64,000 nt of DNA from Ornithodoros turicata (taxonomy: Eukaryota; Arthropoda; Arachnida; Ixodida; Argasidae), in the NCBI RefSeq assembly GCF_037126465.1, contig NC_088206.1, positions 72,481,687-72,545,686 of the forward strand, in the 5' to 3' direction. Both the position numbers and the translations under genes were made by a program. Of the stretch, positions 38,201 through 49,430 are shown in pieces. The notes under the pieces were generated by a model that did not search any database, was not told the origin of the DNA, and saw nothing but the letters and a program-made list of their open reading frames with translations. Every line of letters starts with the position of its first letter. Position 1 is the first letter of the stretch.

Positions 38201-39065
38201 TTTTCTTTAAAAAAATATCAAACGAATAAAAAAAACGTACTGTATACCATTCGCCATACTTTGAGAGCTGAGGTTCCCAGCCACGCCGGGCCATCCAGTC
38301 TTTGTGCACGCAGCTAATAATCTATTACGCACCTTGTATAGACAGTATTACGCAAGCTCTTTTATTTTTTATTTTTTGCTCATATGTGCATTCACTATTT
38401 CGCACATACGAAGGGGGACAATCATAATGCCGTCGTGGCACAACCCCCAGAAAAACAGTGAACCGCTGTTGCCCTAAGGAAGAAAGAGGAGGTTTCAGGA
38501 AGGTGATATGTTGCTCTAGAACACATGTTCAGATGATTGTTTCTCCTCTCGACTGAAGAGACAATAATACCCGTAAAAGAAACATGGAGAGGCACAGACC
38601 AAGCGGGGGCTGAACACTCGCCTTTTGGCGCCGTCTTCGATGCTTCTAGAACCAATATTTACTTTAGTTCTCGATCCAAGTGTCGAGTGTTGATCCCACA
38701 TCTTCAGTGGAGCCTGGATCCTTCTTCTTTCCGCTAGATGTAGCTTGATGAGCCACTTTTCTTACTTCGTAAGCGAAGTTTACGTTCACTATTTTTGTCA
38801 TAGCCTAGTATTAGCCTCGTTTTATTTACCGTTTTGAGACGTTTTTCGCCGACGTTAACCTTTAACTGGTGCCGTCCTTCTCATATGTGCACGCAAGAAG
38901 CAAAGACGAGCAATTAATGCGAGACTGTTGCCTCAACTAGATATTTCTTGCTTGCATTCTATACTGCGCGCAGTTTTATGTGGGGCCGTCCTCCTTGCGC
39001 AGCTGATGAACCCTCCAAGTCGCCACCTTTGAGAAGAGTATATTGGAACCTTGACGCTTTGCCCC
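38201..39065. other. No gene recognised
   Basis: Anonymous. Nothing beyond short A/T runs. Confidence 0.5.
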
Positions 39066-39312
39066 GAGACCAACTCCATGGTCGAGCGAGTACACTCGCA
39101 AGTTTTTGCAAGGACAACGATGTGGTGGGATCGAAATCTACCACTGGCTGTGCTGTCTTAGGGTTTCTGGTAAACTTTCCAGACGGATGTAGCCACAGTA
39201 CTCTTGTACACATACCCAAGGAGGCACATTAACCCTCCCACGTCATGGGACTCCATGTCATGGTCCTTCCATCTGTTCACCTCTTTACGCCACGGTTACG
39301 GTTCTCGAATGG
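39066..39312 (+). mobile_element. tRNA-derived SINE, diverged
   Basis: 'gtggtgggatcgaaatctac' is a mutated B box, followed by 'cactggctgtgctgtctta', the 'ccagacggatgtagcc' block and a C/T-rich 3' part ending near 'cgccacggttacgg'. The head (39066-39120) is poorly conserved. It ends about 20 bp before the hAT copy. Confidence 0.7.
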
Positions 39313-39331
39313 TAAAAAAAAGTATCTTTAC

Positions 39332-39818
39332 CAGTCTTGGGTGGTAACTAAGTTACTTTTACCTTGTAACTGTAACTAGTTACTTTTGGGATTAACTAGT
39401 TACATTTCCAGAAAAGTAGCTTTTAACTGTAGCTAATTACTATTTCTGTGAATGTAACTGCAAAATGTAACTAGTTATACTCGAATAAATGTCGATCCTC
39501 GTTTACGTACGTACACACGTCGTATTTTTCCCTGTGGGAGAGCCACATATTGACTTATACGGCTTCTGGTTATGTGCAATAATACTTTTATCGCACTTAA
39601 GTAAATGTAAATAAATGTAGGTTTTTAACGATTGTATCACCCTCTCATGGTCATTTTTTAAAAAGTAACTGTAATATGTAACTAAGTTACTTTCTCTCAC
39701 TCACTGTAACCAGTTACTTGACCAAGAAAGTAACTATAGCTGTAACTTAGTTATTTAACCAAGAAAGTAACTATAACTGCAACTCAGTTACTTTTTAGAA
39801 GTAACTTACCCAAGACTG
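39332..39818. mobile_element. hAT non-autonomous element (GTAACT family), copy 2
   Basis: The ends are CAGTCTTGGGT and its complement. The flanks are ATCTTTAC (39324-39331) and ATCTTTAT (39819-39826), an 8-bp target duplication with one difference. It is closely similar to 7481-7949 throughout, including 'gtcgatcctcgtttacgtac' in the middle and GTAACT arrays at both ends. Confidence 0.85.
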
Positions 39819-39965
39819 ATCTTTATCCTGATGTCACGAAGTGTGGCTTCTAGTGGCTCGGCTGTTGGCTTGCTTTGCTCAGAATTAGGGAATGAACGAC
39901 GCGATTTTGATTGGCTGCCACGTTATTTACCCAACTTCCTCTTCATGAAAGATGAGAGGAAGCCC

Positions 39966-40144
39966 TGCCCTGATTTGTTGAAAACTGAAGGCGTACGCCT
40001 TTTTTGTGACACTTATGCTGTTCATAATTGTCACAGAAAAGGCGTACGCCTCCCGTTTTCAGCAAATCGGGGCAGATAACGATATCATTCGAGATTATGG
40101 GTGGCTAGGAGCGTGGTATGCGGTGAAGTTCGTTTCTACGAGTG
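39966..40144. mobile_element. Fold-back element copy 4, left arm truncated
   Basis: It begins inside the left arm at gccctgatttgttg and continues through the loop and the full right arm to CGAGTG. The outer half of the left arm is missing, so the palindrome is lopsided. The GGCGTACGCC subtype is retained. Confidence 0.8.
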
Positions 40145-40339
40145 CGGGTGTCCATAAATTCGTACTCGTTCGTTCGACAATTTGTAATTGAATCCAATCC
40201 GAATCCGATCCAGTTATCATTTTTGTGACAGTGTTTATACGAACCGTATTGCCTTAATAACTCCGCACCAACTTGATGCGCAGAATGAAGTAGCACGGAA
40301 GGTTAAAGGATAAACACCCAATAAAATGCACAGTGACTG

Positions 40340-40588
40340 CACTCTTAAAAATGAACTTCACCTCATAGCACGCTCCTAGCCAGCCATCGCCTCGAATGAT
40401 ATCGTTATCTGCCCTGATTTGTTGAAAGTAGGAGGCGTACGCCTTTTCTGTGACACTTATGCCGGTCATAATTGTCACAGAAAAGGCGTACGCCCCCCGT
40501 TTTCAACAAATCATGTTAGATAACGATATCATTCGAGATGACGGTTGGCTAGGAGCGTGCTATGAGGTGAAGTTCATTTTTAAGGGTG
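40340..40588. mobile_element. Fold-back element copy 5, 249 bp
   Basis: Both arms are complete, of the GGCGTACGCC subtype, with the right terminus mutated to AAGGGTG. It lies 195 bp from copy 4 in a local cluster with copy 6. Confidence 0.85.
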
Positions 40589-41254
40589 TGTCAAACCTCT
40601 AAGCGGCCGTTTCTCGATGATGTTAGATTCGGCTGGATAGAAGAAAAAAAGAAAACGTGGAGGTGTTAGTTCCGACATGGTTGGGGCTGGGGCTGCCCCA
40701 GTAGCTGGTGTGAGTACAAATGAACAGCAAAAGACACGCGAACACGAAATAAAGAATGACATTGACGCCCGTTAAAAGGCGCACAAAAAGTTCAAACTAC
40801 GTTCAGAAGTTTTCTCGTTTCTTTTTTGCGAACAAAGAGAGTGTTATAGCGAATTAAATGTAACCAGAACCAAACGCACGCACGTATATGCAAAAATGCA
40901 AATGTGCTTAACAATAGAGAGCGCGATAAATAACGTAAAACGCGGAAATAATTTTAATATTATTCCTTCTCGGAACCCCTCCCTCTACCACGCCACAATG
41001 AACACCGGCGAGAAGCGGATGACACCACATTTCAGGGATCAGTAACGGAAGACTGTTTTTGAAGGGAGATGAATATTTAAATATGTTAGAGGGAAGGGGA
41101 CTGAGAGTAATTAAGTCTCCTAGTGGAGGTCGTTAAAGCGGCTCCATTACGATCGAGTTCCGCGCCCTCGTAAAAAAAAAATTTACTGACCGCTTTCCCT
41201 CTCTTCTTACACCCTCATCCCCATCTTAGGAAATTTAGGGAAGTATGCGTCCTA
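40589..41254. other. No gene recognised
   Basis: Anonymous. A short palindrome 'ggggctggggctgcccc' lies near 40683. Confidence 0.5.
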
Positions 41255-41502
41255 CACTCTTAAAAATGAGTTTCACCACATAGCACGCTCCTAGCCAACC
41301 ATCATTCCAAATGACAACATTCTCGTCCCTGATTTGTTGAAAACGTGGGGCGGAGCCTATTTTGTGACACTTATGCTGTTCATAATTGTCACAAAAAAGG
41401 CGTACGCCTCCCGTTTTCAGCAAATCAGGGAAGATAATGATATCATTCGGGATGATGGTTGGCTAGGAGCATGCTATGTGGTGAAGTTCATTTTTAAGAG
41501 TG
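41255..41502. mobile_element. Fold-back element copy 6, chimeric arms, in a SINE
   Basis: The left inner arm is the GGGCGGAGCCTATTTTGTG subtype (as at 24367) while the right inner arm is the AAAAAGGCGTACGCC subtype (as at 19420), so the two arms do not pair in that block. Outside the TIRs, ATGCGTCCTA on the left is repeated in inverted form on the right. That word belongs to the SINE body that continues at 41516. Confidence 0.85.
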
Positions 41503-41515
41503 TAGGACGCATTCT

Positions 41516-41692
41516 AAGCCCAGATGGGCCGATTTCAGGGGGAACTGTGCCGATATTCGTGTGGAAAGTCTTCGGAACACCCAGAGGGAAAACCTCAGCC
41601 GGTGGTAGGATTCGAACCCAGCACCTCCCAGTGTTCAGCACGACTTTGGCTACGACCAACGAGCGGGAACCCTCTGGGCCATGCCGCTGCTG
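41516..41692 (-). mobile_element. tRNA-derived SINE, 3' part disrupted
   Basis: On the minus strand: head 'gctcgttggtcgtagccaaa', B box GGTTCGAATCC, 'ccggctgaggttttccctct' and 'cacagttccccctgaaatcg'. It then meets fold-back copy 6, which sits where the SINE body should read GGACGCATAC. The remaining 3' part is not clearly recovered on the far side. Confidence 0.75.
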
Positions 41693-41750
41693 ATGGTGTC
41701 AAATTCGAGTGTTAAATGGCATTCGTGAAACGAACCGTGCCTATACACAA

Positions 41751-42217
41751 AAATTCAAGATTCAAGGAAAGGGCGCCGCTATTAGCGCTGCCACCTCGTG
41801 GTAGTCACAGGAACTGTGCTCGGGTGAAGTGCCGTTTGCAGAGTTCCTTCATTTTCCCGTGTGTGTTTTCGTTCATTTTCGTGTCCGTTCGTGTTCATTT
41901 CGGGCCGGTTCATTTTCTCCCACTCGGGCACCGGTGTAGAAGAGATATCGCATCGGCCAGCACTCCTCACGTGAACAATTGTGCATATCGCACGCGGAAG
42001 CAAGCTATCTTCTTTTTCCTTTATCTTTCGAACGTTGATACGCTACTCAGATGTTTACCGGATGACTAGTGATACGGAATGTTACGTTATCGTCAGCCGC
42101 GAGTATTTATCCCAATGGGAAGAGCGACTTTGGCAGTCCACCCCTGTTGTGTCGTCGCGAGGAACGAGGCTAAGGAGTGCACGGAGGTTAGAGGTTCGAG
42201 AGTAACGCGACAAGGTC
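41751..42217 (+). repeat. ~470-bp repeat, second copy inverted at 55679-56200
   Basis: Shared blocks run through the whole length: 'ttcaagattcaaggaaaggg', 'gtggtagtcacaggaactgt', 'cgtgtccgttcgtgttcatt', 'ggaagagcgactttggcagt' and 'agagtaacgcgacaaggtc'. Both copies keep a similar reading frame of about 70 codons (PRGSHRNCARV...FIFPCVF), which could be chance conservation of a young repeat. Class unknown; no terminal repeats seen. Confidence 0.65.
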
Positions 42218-42860
42218 ACGCGACCAAGTCAACGAATAAAGGCCGAAACACATTGGACGTTTTCTCAGCGTCAAAACGTCGCGCGTACGCGACGGCCTTG
42301 CACACGCGGCGAAGAAACGCCAGCGAGGCGACCGCCCGAAACGCATGGGACGCGTACGGAGCGAGTGACGCGCGCCACTGTTGCTATATTCGTCGACCAC
42401 AAATATCTGTTAGAACGTGCAGATGCTCTTCTTTCCTGTTGTTCCTGCGTTCCTTCATTCCAGATACCATTAAAATGTTCACGTAAATTTAGTGTGATGA
42501 ATAATGTCCCAAAAATTTATGCGAGCTGCTCATACGCCACCTTGTCTGCCGCACGACGGCCATGGTTCTGTCTACTTCTCGGAAAACGCGCCCAGACGCG
42601 CGCGAATATCTGTAGTGGACAGATTCCGGCGTACGCCCTCCGCGCGCGTTGAAAAACTGTTTTTTACGAGGTCACACGCACGCCAAGCGCGCGCGCGTCC
42701 TGAAAACGTCGGAAAAACGCTCCATGCGTTTAGCCCTTTAGATTTTGAGTCACGCGTCATGCAGGTGTTTGTGCGATTTTGCGCAGACTCCAACTTGGTG
42801 GACACAGTGTGGCTGACAGTGCGTGTGGACAGTGTGTGTGAGTGACTAACTGAGAGTCTT
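42218..42860. other. CpG-rich stretch, no gene recognised
   Basis: Dense CG words (for example 'gtcgcgcgtacgcgacgg' near 42281 and 'ccaagcgcgcgcgcgtcc' near 42683) stand out from the surroundings. It could be a CpG-rich transposon. The outer parts carry ggccgaaacacattgg and a loosely inverted counterpart, but I could not prove TIRs. A host promoter is a weaker option, since no adjacent exon is visible. Confidence 0.4.
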
Positions 42861-43440
42861 TGTCACTCATTGGTTTTATTGTAGATAGCCATTTGTGTTT
42901 TCCTAAGTGATCTGGAGTAGCCGGTTCTCGTAATGAGTGCCTATTTCTCCATTTTTTTTTCTTTTCTTATCAACTCAACTCCAGGTAGAACATCTCAAGA
43001 CCTTTCCAATGACACTTCGATCGGCGTCCCAGCTTCACGCGTTCGCGAGATAGACTGCCCGCAAGGTACGCGTACCCCTGTATTTCCGTCTCTCTCGCAC
43101 GCGCCCACCACACCCAGAGATTGCGTCAGCCGCCGCAATGACCTTGTTAGATAGAATCTTACACGTGTAAGCTATCTGGATTTAGCCGGTTGGTTGCTAT
43201 CGGTTTATTACTCACCGAGTTCGCATCATGAAATTCGGCATAATTTCGTTGCATCGTAAATTTTGATCTGACTACCAAGCCGAAATTACAGACGTTTTCG
43301 CGTCGAAATATGATTCTCGGCCGCTCCAAAGCTTGCGTCATTTGCCGGCGCTGTAAAGACCGTAATAAAGCTCCCCGTGGAGTCGATAATTGGAATAATC
43401 CGTTCAGTTAGGACTCAAAATAGTCTCTCGTGCAGGATTA

Positions 43441-43520
43441 GTGCTGCAGCATTACAAAACGAATACGAGAGTGCAGAGGGCGCGCGCGACACTCGCAAAA
43501 CGAATACGAAGGTGCTGCAC
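43441..43520. repeat. Short direct repeat CAAAACGAATACGA
   Basis: CAAAACGAATACGA occurs at 43455-43468 and 43496-43509, and GTGCTGCA lies outside both (43441, 43512). It may be a small local duplication. Confidence 0.6.
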
Positions 43521-45583
43521 CGCCTGAACTAGTTCAGCGAGTGCAACCAAATGGAAGAGACCTCAACACTCATTGTTATCAACGGTCTACACTCTAGTAT
43601 AAACGTTTCTCTTCCGTGCGCCTCGCGGGTCGCTGCGCAGTCTAGACGAAAAAAAAAATGTGAGCAGTGACTTAACGTTGGCTCTACCTCAAGCAGTTTT
43701 GTAGTGCTGTGAAGCCCATATTAGAGGGGTGGATATTTTTGTAACACTCGCATTGTGGTAACCCGTAGAGCGGGTGAATTGAACAAACTATAAGGATATT
43801 GGGGACTCTAGTAAGCTTATAGATACTACCGACCTCCTCTGCGGCAGGTCAATATTCGGCTTTGGCAGGCCTCCCTTAGACTGTAGCCGGATCTCAGACG
43901 TGCGCAACAAGGCAGCGTAGTCGACGTAAAACATCGAAATATCGCGACCAATCATTAAACTTTTCTTAGAGTTGTTACATAGCGTCGTAACAGCAACGAG
44001 AAAGTGAAATAAATATTCCCGTTCGACTCCTTGCAACCGCCGTCTCACATACTGTCGAAGACTGCGCTTTCTTCTATTATAATACCCTTTCCAAGAAGCA
44101 GCGAATGAAGATCCCTTTGACGTGTGTCGTAAATATAAGCTCCAAAGAGCGAACCTCCCAGCATCCTAACGACGCCCAAACTGGCAACGCCCGTTTCACC
44201 CCCGCGCCTTCTTCTGAGTCACTCGAGGACACAAATAGATTCAATATATAGGCGAGAGTCTACGTCGTGAAATATGTAAACTGAACCGTGCCACCTTTTT
44301 TCCTAGTATCGCTTACAAAGAGGGCGTCCTGTCAAAAGTGGAAACTATATTTGGCCGTGAATGTGCAGCATTTTAGGCCTTGTACAGCTCCGGTCAACCT
44401 TAATAAGAACACTGGGGGAAAATTGTGTTCTCTCATTCCCGAGCGCGATTAGAGCAACACCTTGGAGTACTCGCCAAATGCGCATTGCTTGTCAAGTACG
44501 GGGGCAAAACTAAATTGCATGCGGACAACGCTGGGTCCAAAACGATACGAGTTGGCTGCGTATCGGCTGCGTAGCCATCAGGAGCACCAAGCAGCAGTGA
44601 GTCGGGAATGGTCGGGAACATCGATAACTGTTGCTTGACGAATTGGAGATTATTTGCCACCAGACGTCGCCCTAAGCCGTTTTTCCTCAATTTTGTTAGC
44701 AAATTAAAAATTAAATTACAAATTATTAAGCGTTTGCTCTCGCGTGTCTGACGTTTTGTGCTGGGTTTACAGGCAAAAAGCTGTAAAACTATGCCTATGT
44801 CAACATGAATTGCGTGTCTTCTGCTTTACAGTACCTTTAAAGTCTCGAAATTTGTTGAGCATGATGGCAATTGATGTTCTGAGGCTGGAACACGTAGAAA
44901 GGACAAATTTCACCTTTCATCGAAATTTCCGACTGGCAAAAGGTGAAGCGGTGCGTTTTTAGATTAGTGCAATCTAGCTGAAGATTGCGAAGACTATAGT
45001 GGATGGAATGTGTTGGTGCGGAGGGATGAGTTGCGTTTGTGACGGAGGAGCACTGAAAAAAAACGATATTTAATTGCAGCAGCGTTGCAATGATTCGCGT
45101 ACGGTGAGGTCTCACATTCATCGTACCAAACGGCATCGTTTAAAGTACTCGCATGCTCCGAAAGTAATGCATCCTAATTTATTGTGGGAGTTTTGCGTCT
45201 CAGAAGTGAAAGCTGGCAGTCCCAGCGTAAACTATGGGCCGTTACCCCATAACCTCGTAAATTTCGTCCTCCAGATGGCATGTGAGTAGCACTAAATCAG
45301 AGTGGGGGATGCCACGGACGTTCGTATCAAACAGAGGTGTGTGATTCTATTCCTCAATGCAGAATAAGTGGCACCAGTTGACATTCATAAACACTTGGTG
45401 AACGTTTATGGAGACGGCACTTGTGAAATTTGTCCAGAGCTCTGGGATGGATACAACCTTCTAGGATTCTCTGTGCACGATCTTGGGATAATTGTGGACT
45501 TCTGTAGTGAACATGTGGATAGTGGACTTCTGAATAGTGAACAGTGAATAGCGAACTTGCGAGTAGAGCACCTGAGAAGTAGT
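43521..45583. other. No gene recognised
   Basis: No exon or repeat family is supported in this stretch. Confidence 0.5.
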
Positions 45584-45606
45584 TTTGGGGTGTGGGGGGT
45601 GGGGTG
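45584..45606 (+). other. G-quadruplex-capable run
   Basis: ttggggtgtggggggtgggg provides four or more runs of at least three G with short loops. Confidence 0.5.
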
Positions 45607-45678
45607 AGAATTTATGTTAGGAGTAGCAGAACAAGTCGAGAGACGAGTTCAATTTTTTCCTTACAAACAAACGAAGGA

Positions 45679-46258
45679 ATGGACGTGAGCGCAGTTAGGA
45701 GGAGCGTGGCGCGTTTCCGTATATTGGACAGCGGTAAGACAGGCTAGCCACGTTCAGGGCGGCACTGCACGGCAACCACTCAAGAAAATGAACAGCGCCT
45801 CGACCAGCTCATCCGTGCCAATCGTCGGGTTGCGACGAGGGAGGCTCTGAAATATACGCTTGAAGCAGGCTTCAACGCGCTGCAGAGGATGCTCAATTAT
45901 CTGGGATATCGAAAGCGTTGTGCGAGATTAGTGCCGACGTCGTTTACACTGGACTATATATAGAAGGAACAAAGTGTGTCAGGAGTTGTTGAATAAGGAC
46001 GACGCTGAAGGAAGCAGCTAAGAGCTCGGCTCTTTCAGGCTTTCATCTGTTCGGGCTCATGAAGGACGCATTCCTCCTGTAATGTTACACTCACATCGGC
46101 GCCGTTACTGCAGCTCTAAGAAACTGACTGAACTCTGTTGGGAAAGATTTTTACGAACGCGGCGTACCGTGTTTTCTTCGGCGCTGGAGAAGATTAATCG
46201 CCGCTGGAGACGATTATGTGGGAAAATGGCGACCGGCAGTTAAAGAATTGCTCTATTA
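45679..46258 (+). pseudogene. mariner-type transposase pseudogene
   Basis: From the ATG at 45679 the frame reads VRRSVARFRILDSG, an in-frame stop, then PRSGR and 'LDQLIRANRRVATREA', 'GFNALQRMLNYLGYRK' and CARLVP. These are the DNA-binding helix-turn-helix region and linker of mariner transposases. A second frame gives KVCQELLN near 45970. A third gives FHLFGLMKDAF near 46040, then GKDFYERG and RRWRRLIAAGDDYV to 46230, the C-terminal part. The segment between, holding the first catalytic Asp residues, is deleted. It has several stops and frameshifts. It is a clear relic. Confidence 0.8.
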
Positions 46259-47406
46259 AATGCTGTAGCTGTCGCTCCTATATCTTCTCTACTTTTCTCA
46301 TTAAAGGCAAAGAGGAATTACTTTCGGAGCACCCGTAGTATGTTACGTTTGCGCTATATGTATAATTCAGTTTGAAGGTTGCAGATATGACAACCTGGAT
46401 CTTGTGACAACCTGTTCGACGTTCATGTTCGAAGTTATCGAAGTTCGAAGCTATTCGTACAAAAAGATATGTTTCCTTAATAGGCAGTTTTAGCACACCA
46501 TTGGTAAGGTTATCGTGCCTTATCGAAACCAATCGCAGTCATGTGTGACTCAGAATGTTTATCCTCCGGTTGATGCGGTTCGACGCCAGCCACGTTTTCA
46601 ACGGTTTGCTAAAACTCTCTAATATGTCCGCGAACATAAAAAGAAAACTTGAAACACTTGTAACCCTTCGTTTTACATCGATTGATATTCAGTCATCTAA
46701 CACCAACAGGTGACCGGTACTTTGTAAGAATCATGGTTAAAAGGTCGACTTCCGTATCTACGCTAGCAGAGGACACACGCTATTGCTGGAGGTGGGTGTG
46801 CCTGGCTCTAGAAAGCGGTCTTTAGAAAGCGCGACTGTCAGAACCTGACTGACAGGACCGACGGTAAGCACGCACGCAATGTAACATTGAGTATATAACG
46901 GCTGCAACAAGCAAACTTCATGCGTGCGTCACGTGCGTAGGCAGCGATTTTCAGCTGCAGCTGAAAATGTGTTAAAATCAAAATGTCTAAAATTCGTTTT
47001 TGATGTTGTGGGATCATATTCTTCCATACATATCTAGGAGAAGTATAGGCAGCATTACCGTCGCCGTGCCAATACCTGGCATTGTAGTCCTGAAGGGAAT
47101 AGTCAGCCCTTCCCAACAGCCACCCATACTGCTTCAGAAGCGACTGGGAAACAAATTTTAAACACGCAGCGACCATCGGAACCTGCAAGGCGCTTGACGC
47201 GGAAGCGAGGACGCTGACGTCATTTCCGCAAGAATTTACCGGTGACCTATTGAAAGTATACGTATCACGAAGGAAATGTACCTTGGTACTTTCCACTGTC
47301 AAAAAACTTTCACGATTCAAGTAAACACGATTTATAACTCGATTTTACGAACAGTTCTTCCACGCTTTGGTAGCAACCAATGATGCTGCAAACTGTTGTC
47401 ATGCAT
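46259..47406. other. No gene firmly recognised
   Basis: A minus reading frame of 160 codons (47320-46838) has a protein-like composition (for example LLKQYGWLLGRADYSLQDYN) but no family I recognise. Its length is within chance for 64 kb. No splice or poly(A) context was established. Confidence 0.45.
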
Positions 47407-48156
47407 CAGCAGACATGTACAAGATACTCAAAGATGTATTTAAGATAAGATAATAAATACTAACGTTAGAATGTAATTAAGATAGAGTATAAATACATGA
47501 AAATTAAAGTAATTAAGATAGAGTGCAAAATACTTCAAAAGTATTTGAAATACAATTAACATACTACTTATCCTTGAACGCAAAAAGTCACCGGTCACTG
47601 GTCAATGCGGCAAGTCGCCGCTATGCGACATGAATCACCTAAACCCCGCGCGCTACGCAAGCCGCCAGTGTGTGATAGGAGTCATCTAAACATAAGTCCC
47701 AAAAAGATGACAAAGAGATACCACATAACTCCACTAAGTATATGTGACCCAGAACAAAGCAAACTTCTAGCATGTGCCTGCTCGGCGAGGTCAGAATTCG
47801 GCGTCACCACGTCAGGGCACACATATTAGAACCCTCACTCGACAAGGATTAGTACACATGGAGCAAGATCTCTAAATGGAGACTTCCAAGAAGGGCCAAT
47901 GTTGTCGTCACGTCCAAGGGACTCAGGGAATTTCCACTGAACAAGCAAGATAATGCAAAGACAAGACACAGAAAGTTTGAGAGGGAGATCCAAAATATGT
48001 AATTAGAGTATTGAGTAGAAAATACCATAAAATGTATTTTAAATAGAGTACAAATACACAAAACAAAAAGTATTGAGTACAGTACCAAAATACCACAAAT
48101 TGTATTTAAAATACAGTATTTTAAATACAATACTCCAAATACGTACAAGTCTGCTG
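47407..48156. mobile_element. hAT-like element (GTATTT family), 750 bp
   Basis: The ends are inverted: CAGCAGACATGTAC on the left and complement of CAGCAGACTTGTAC on the right. CATGCAT lies immediately outside both ends, giving a 7-8-bp target duplication. Sub-terminal zones (47430-47560 and 48005-48145) are packed with GTATTT/AAATAC words in both orientations, and the middle is ordinary sequence. The plan is that of the GTAACT hAT copies but with a different word. There is no transposase. Confidence 0.7.
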
Positions 48157-48999
48157 CATGCATCGTTCGTTGCAACATGCATGTATTCAATTCCATTTGC
48201 GATGTTCATCTCCATTTGTGTTCCTGCCTTGTACATGTTCTTCGGGAGATATCACACGGCAGTGATGTTTTCTTACTCTGTGCTTCGCGAGCGGAACTCT
48301 GTAAGGATGTTTGTTTTAGGAAAAGGAAGGAACAGACGGGTGCAACGTTGCAGTATTTGTTTTACCATAGCGTGGGTATATGAAACTTGATGCAGTAATA
48401 CTATCTGCTGGTCAGTATAAATAGCTCTTCCACGTGATGCCCGTCTTGTGCGGAAGCTTTACAAACTTCCTCTCTATTGTGACGGTGGTGTCGAGTAACA
48501 TAAATGGATGGATGGATATGTAGTAGTCCTATCTATATAGTCCCTTGATGATGATGCGGAAGACTATGGTGATTATGATGATGGTAAAGGTCATAAAGGT
48601 AATAAGGGTGACGATTCAGTAACTGTAGCACGAACTACTCTGGCTTTACTGCGTCGAAGGGTCTAATGGGTCTAATCCGGATTCGCACCCGGTGACCCGG
48701 TTTAAAAGACAAATATAAACGTAAAATCGCATTTTTAAAATATTCAGTCTGTATTAAATAAATACTAGTATAACGATAAAGTACACCTCAATTACACTTT
48801 CGTGTATGGACCTGCACTACAGTATTAGACTCGCTATACGACACAGGCCAATCAGTGTGTTCCTTCCTGATAAATACATAATAAATGATATTGTGTACGA
48901 TATCACTCAGGTGCAAATTGTTAGACACGATTCGGACGAGGAGAAACTGTCTTTATTCGGCTGCGGACAGGTGGTGGTGGTGGTGGTGTTGGTGATGGT
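48157..48999. other. No gene recognised
   Basis: A GAT-rich patch lies at 48547-48600 and a (GGT)n run at 48968-49027. Confidence 0.5.
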
Positions 49000-49081
49000 G
49001 GTGGTGACGGTGGTGGTGATGGTGAAAGGGGTCGCCGTTGTCGGCCTCACAGAGGTGGGCAACGTCACGACTGACGCCTGG

Positions 49082-49232
49082 GGGAATATGTGCGTCCCGG
49101 GCCGACTTCTAAGAGAACTGTGCCGACATATGTCTGAAAGCGTCCGAGGAAAACCCAGGAAAAACTTCAGACAACACAGCCGGCACCGGGATTCGAACCC
49201 GGGTACCTCCCAGTCTGGACGTGGGAGGTACC
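49082..49232 (-). mobile_element. SINE fragment in tandem unit 1
   Basis: On the minus strand it has B box GGGTTCGAATCCCGG, 'gccggctgtgttgtctga', 'tttttcctgggttttcctcg' and 'gacatatgtcggcacagttc'. The end near 49200-49232 is itself palindromic (ggtacctcccag / gtgggaggtacc). The head is unusual and A-box-poor. Confidence 0.75.
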
Positions 49233-49299
49233 GGTGGTGATGGTGGTGATGGTGATAGGGCTTGCCGTTGTCGGCCTCACGTATGTGGGCAACGTCACG

Positions 49300-49430
49300 A
49301 CTGACGCCCTGGGGGAATGTGCGTCCTGGGCCGACTTCTTCTAAGGAAAACCCAGGAAAAACCCCAGAGAGCACAGCCGGCACCGGGATTCGAACCCGGG
49401 TACCTCCCAGTCTGGACGTGGGAGGTACCG
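49300..49430 (-). mobile_element. SINE fragment in tandem unit 2
   Basis: Copy of the SINE at 49082-49232 created by tandem duplication rather than a separate insertion: the junction sequences and the palindromic end are the same. It lacks the 'acagttctcttag' to 'cgtccg' segment. Confidence 0.75.

Larger units (their letters stand above)
49000..49430. repeat. Tandem duplication containing a SINE
   Basis: Unit 1 (49000-49232) and unit 2 (49233-49430) both run from a GGTGGTGAT-rich start, through 'gccgttgtcggcctcac' and 'ggcaacgtcacgactgacgc', to 'gacgtgggaggtacc'. Unit 2 lacks about 35 bases of the SINE around 49120-49155. The repeat start is a GGT/GAT microsatellite, a likely site for the unequal exchange. 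Confidence 0.85.

Noticed and set aside
46838..47320. 160-codon minus reading frame
   Set aside because: Protein-like composition, but no family recognised, no splice or poly(A) context, and chance length.
48960..49430. CRISPR-like repeated units
   Set aside because: Only two long units containing a SINE; no short regularly spaced repeats or cas genes anywhere.
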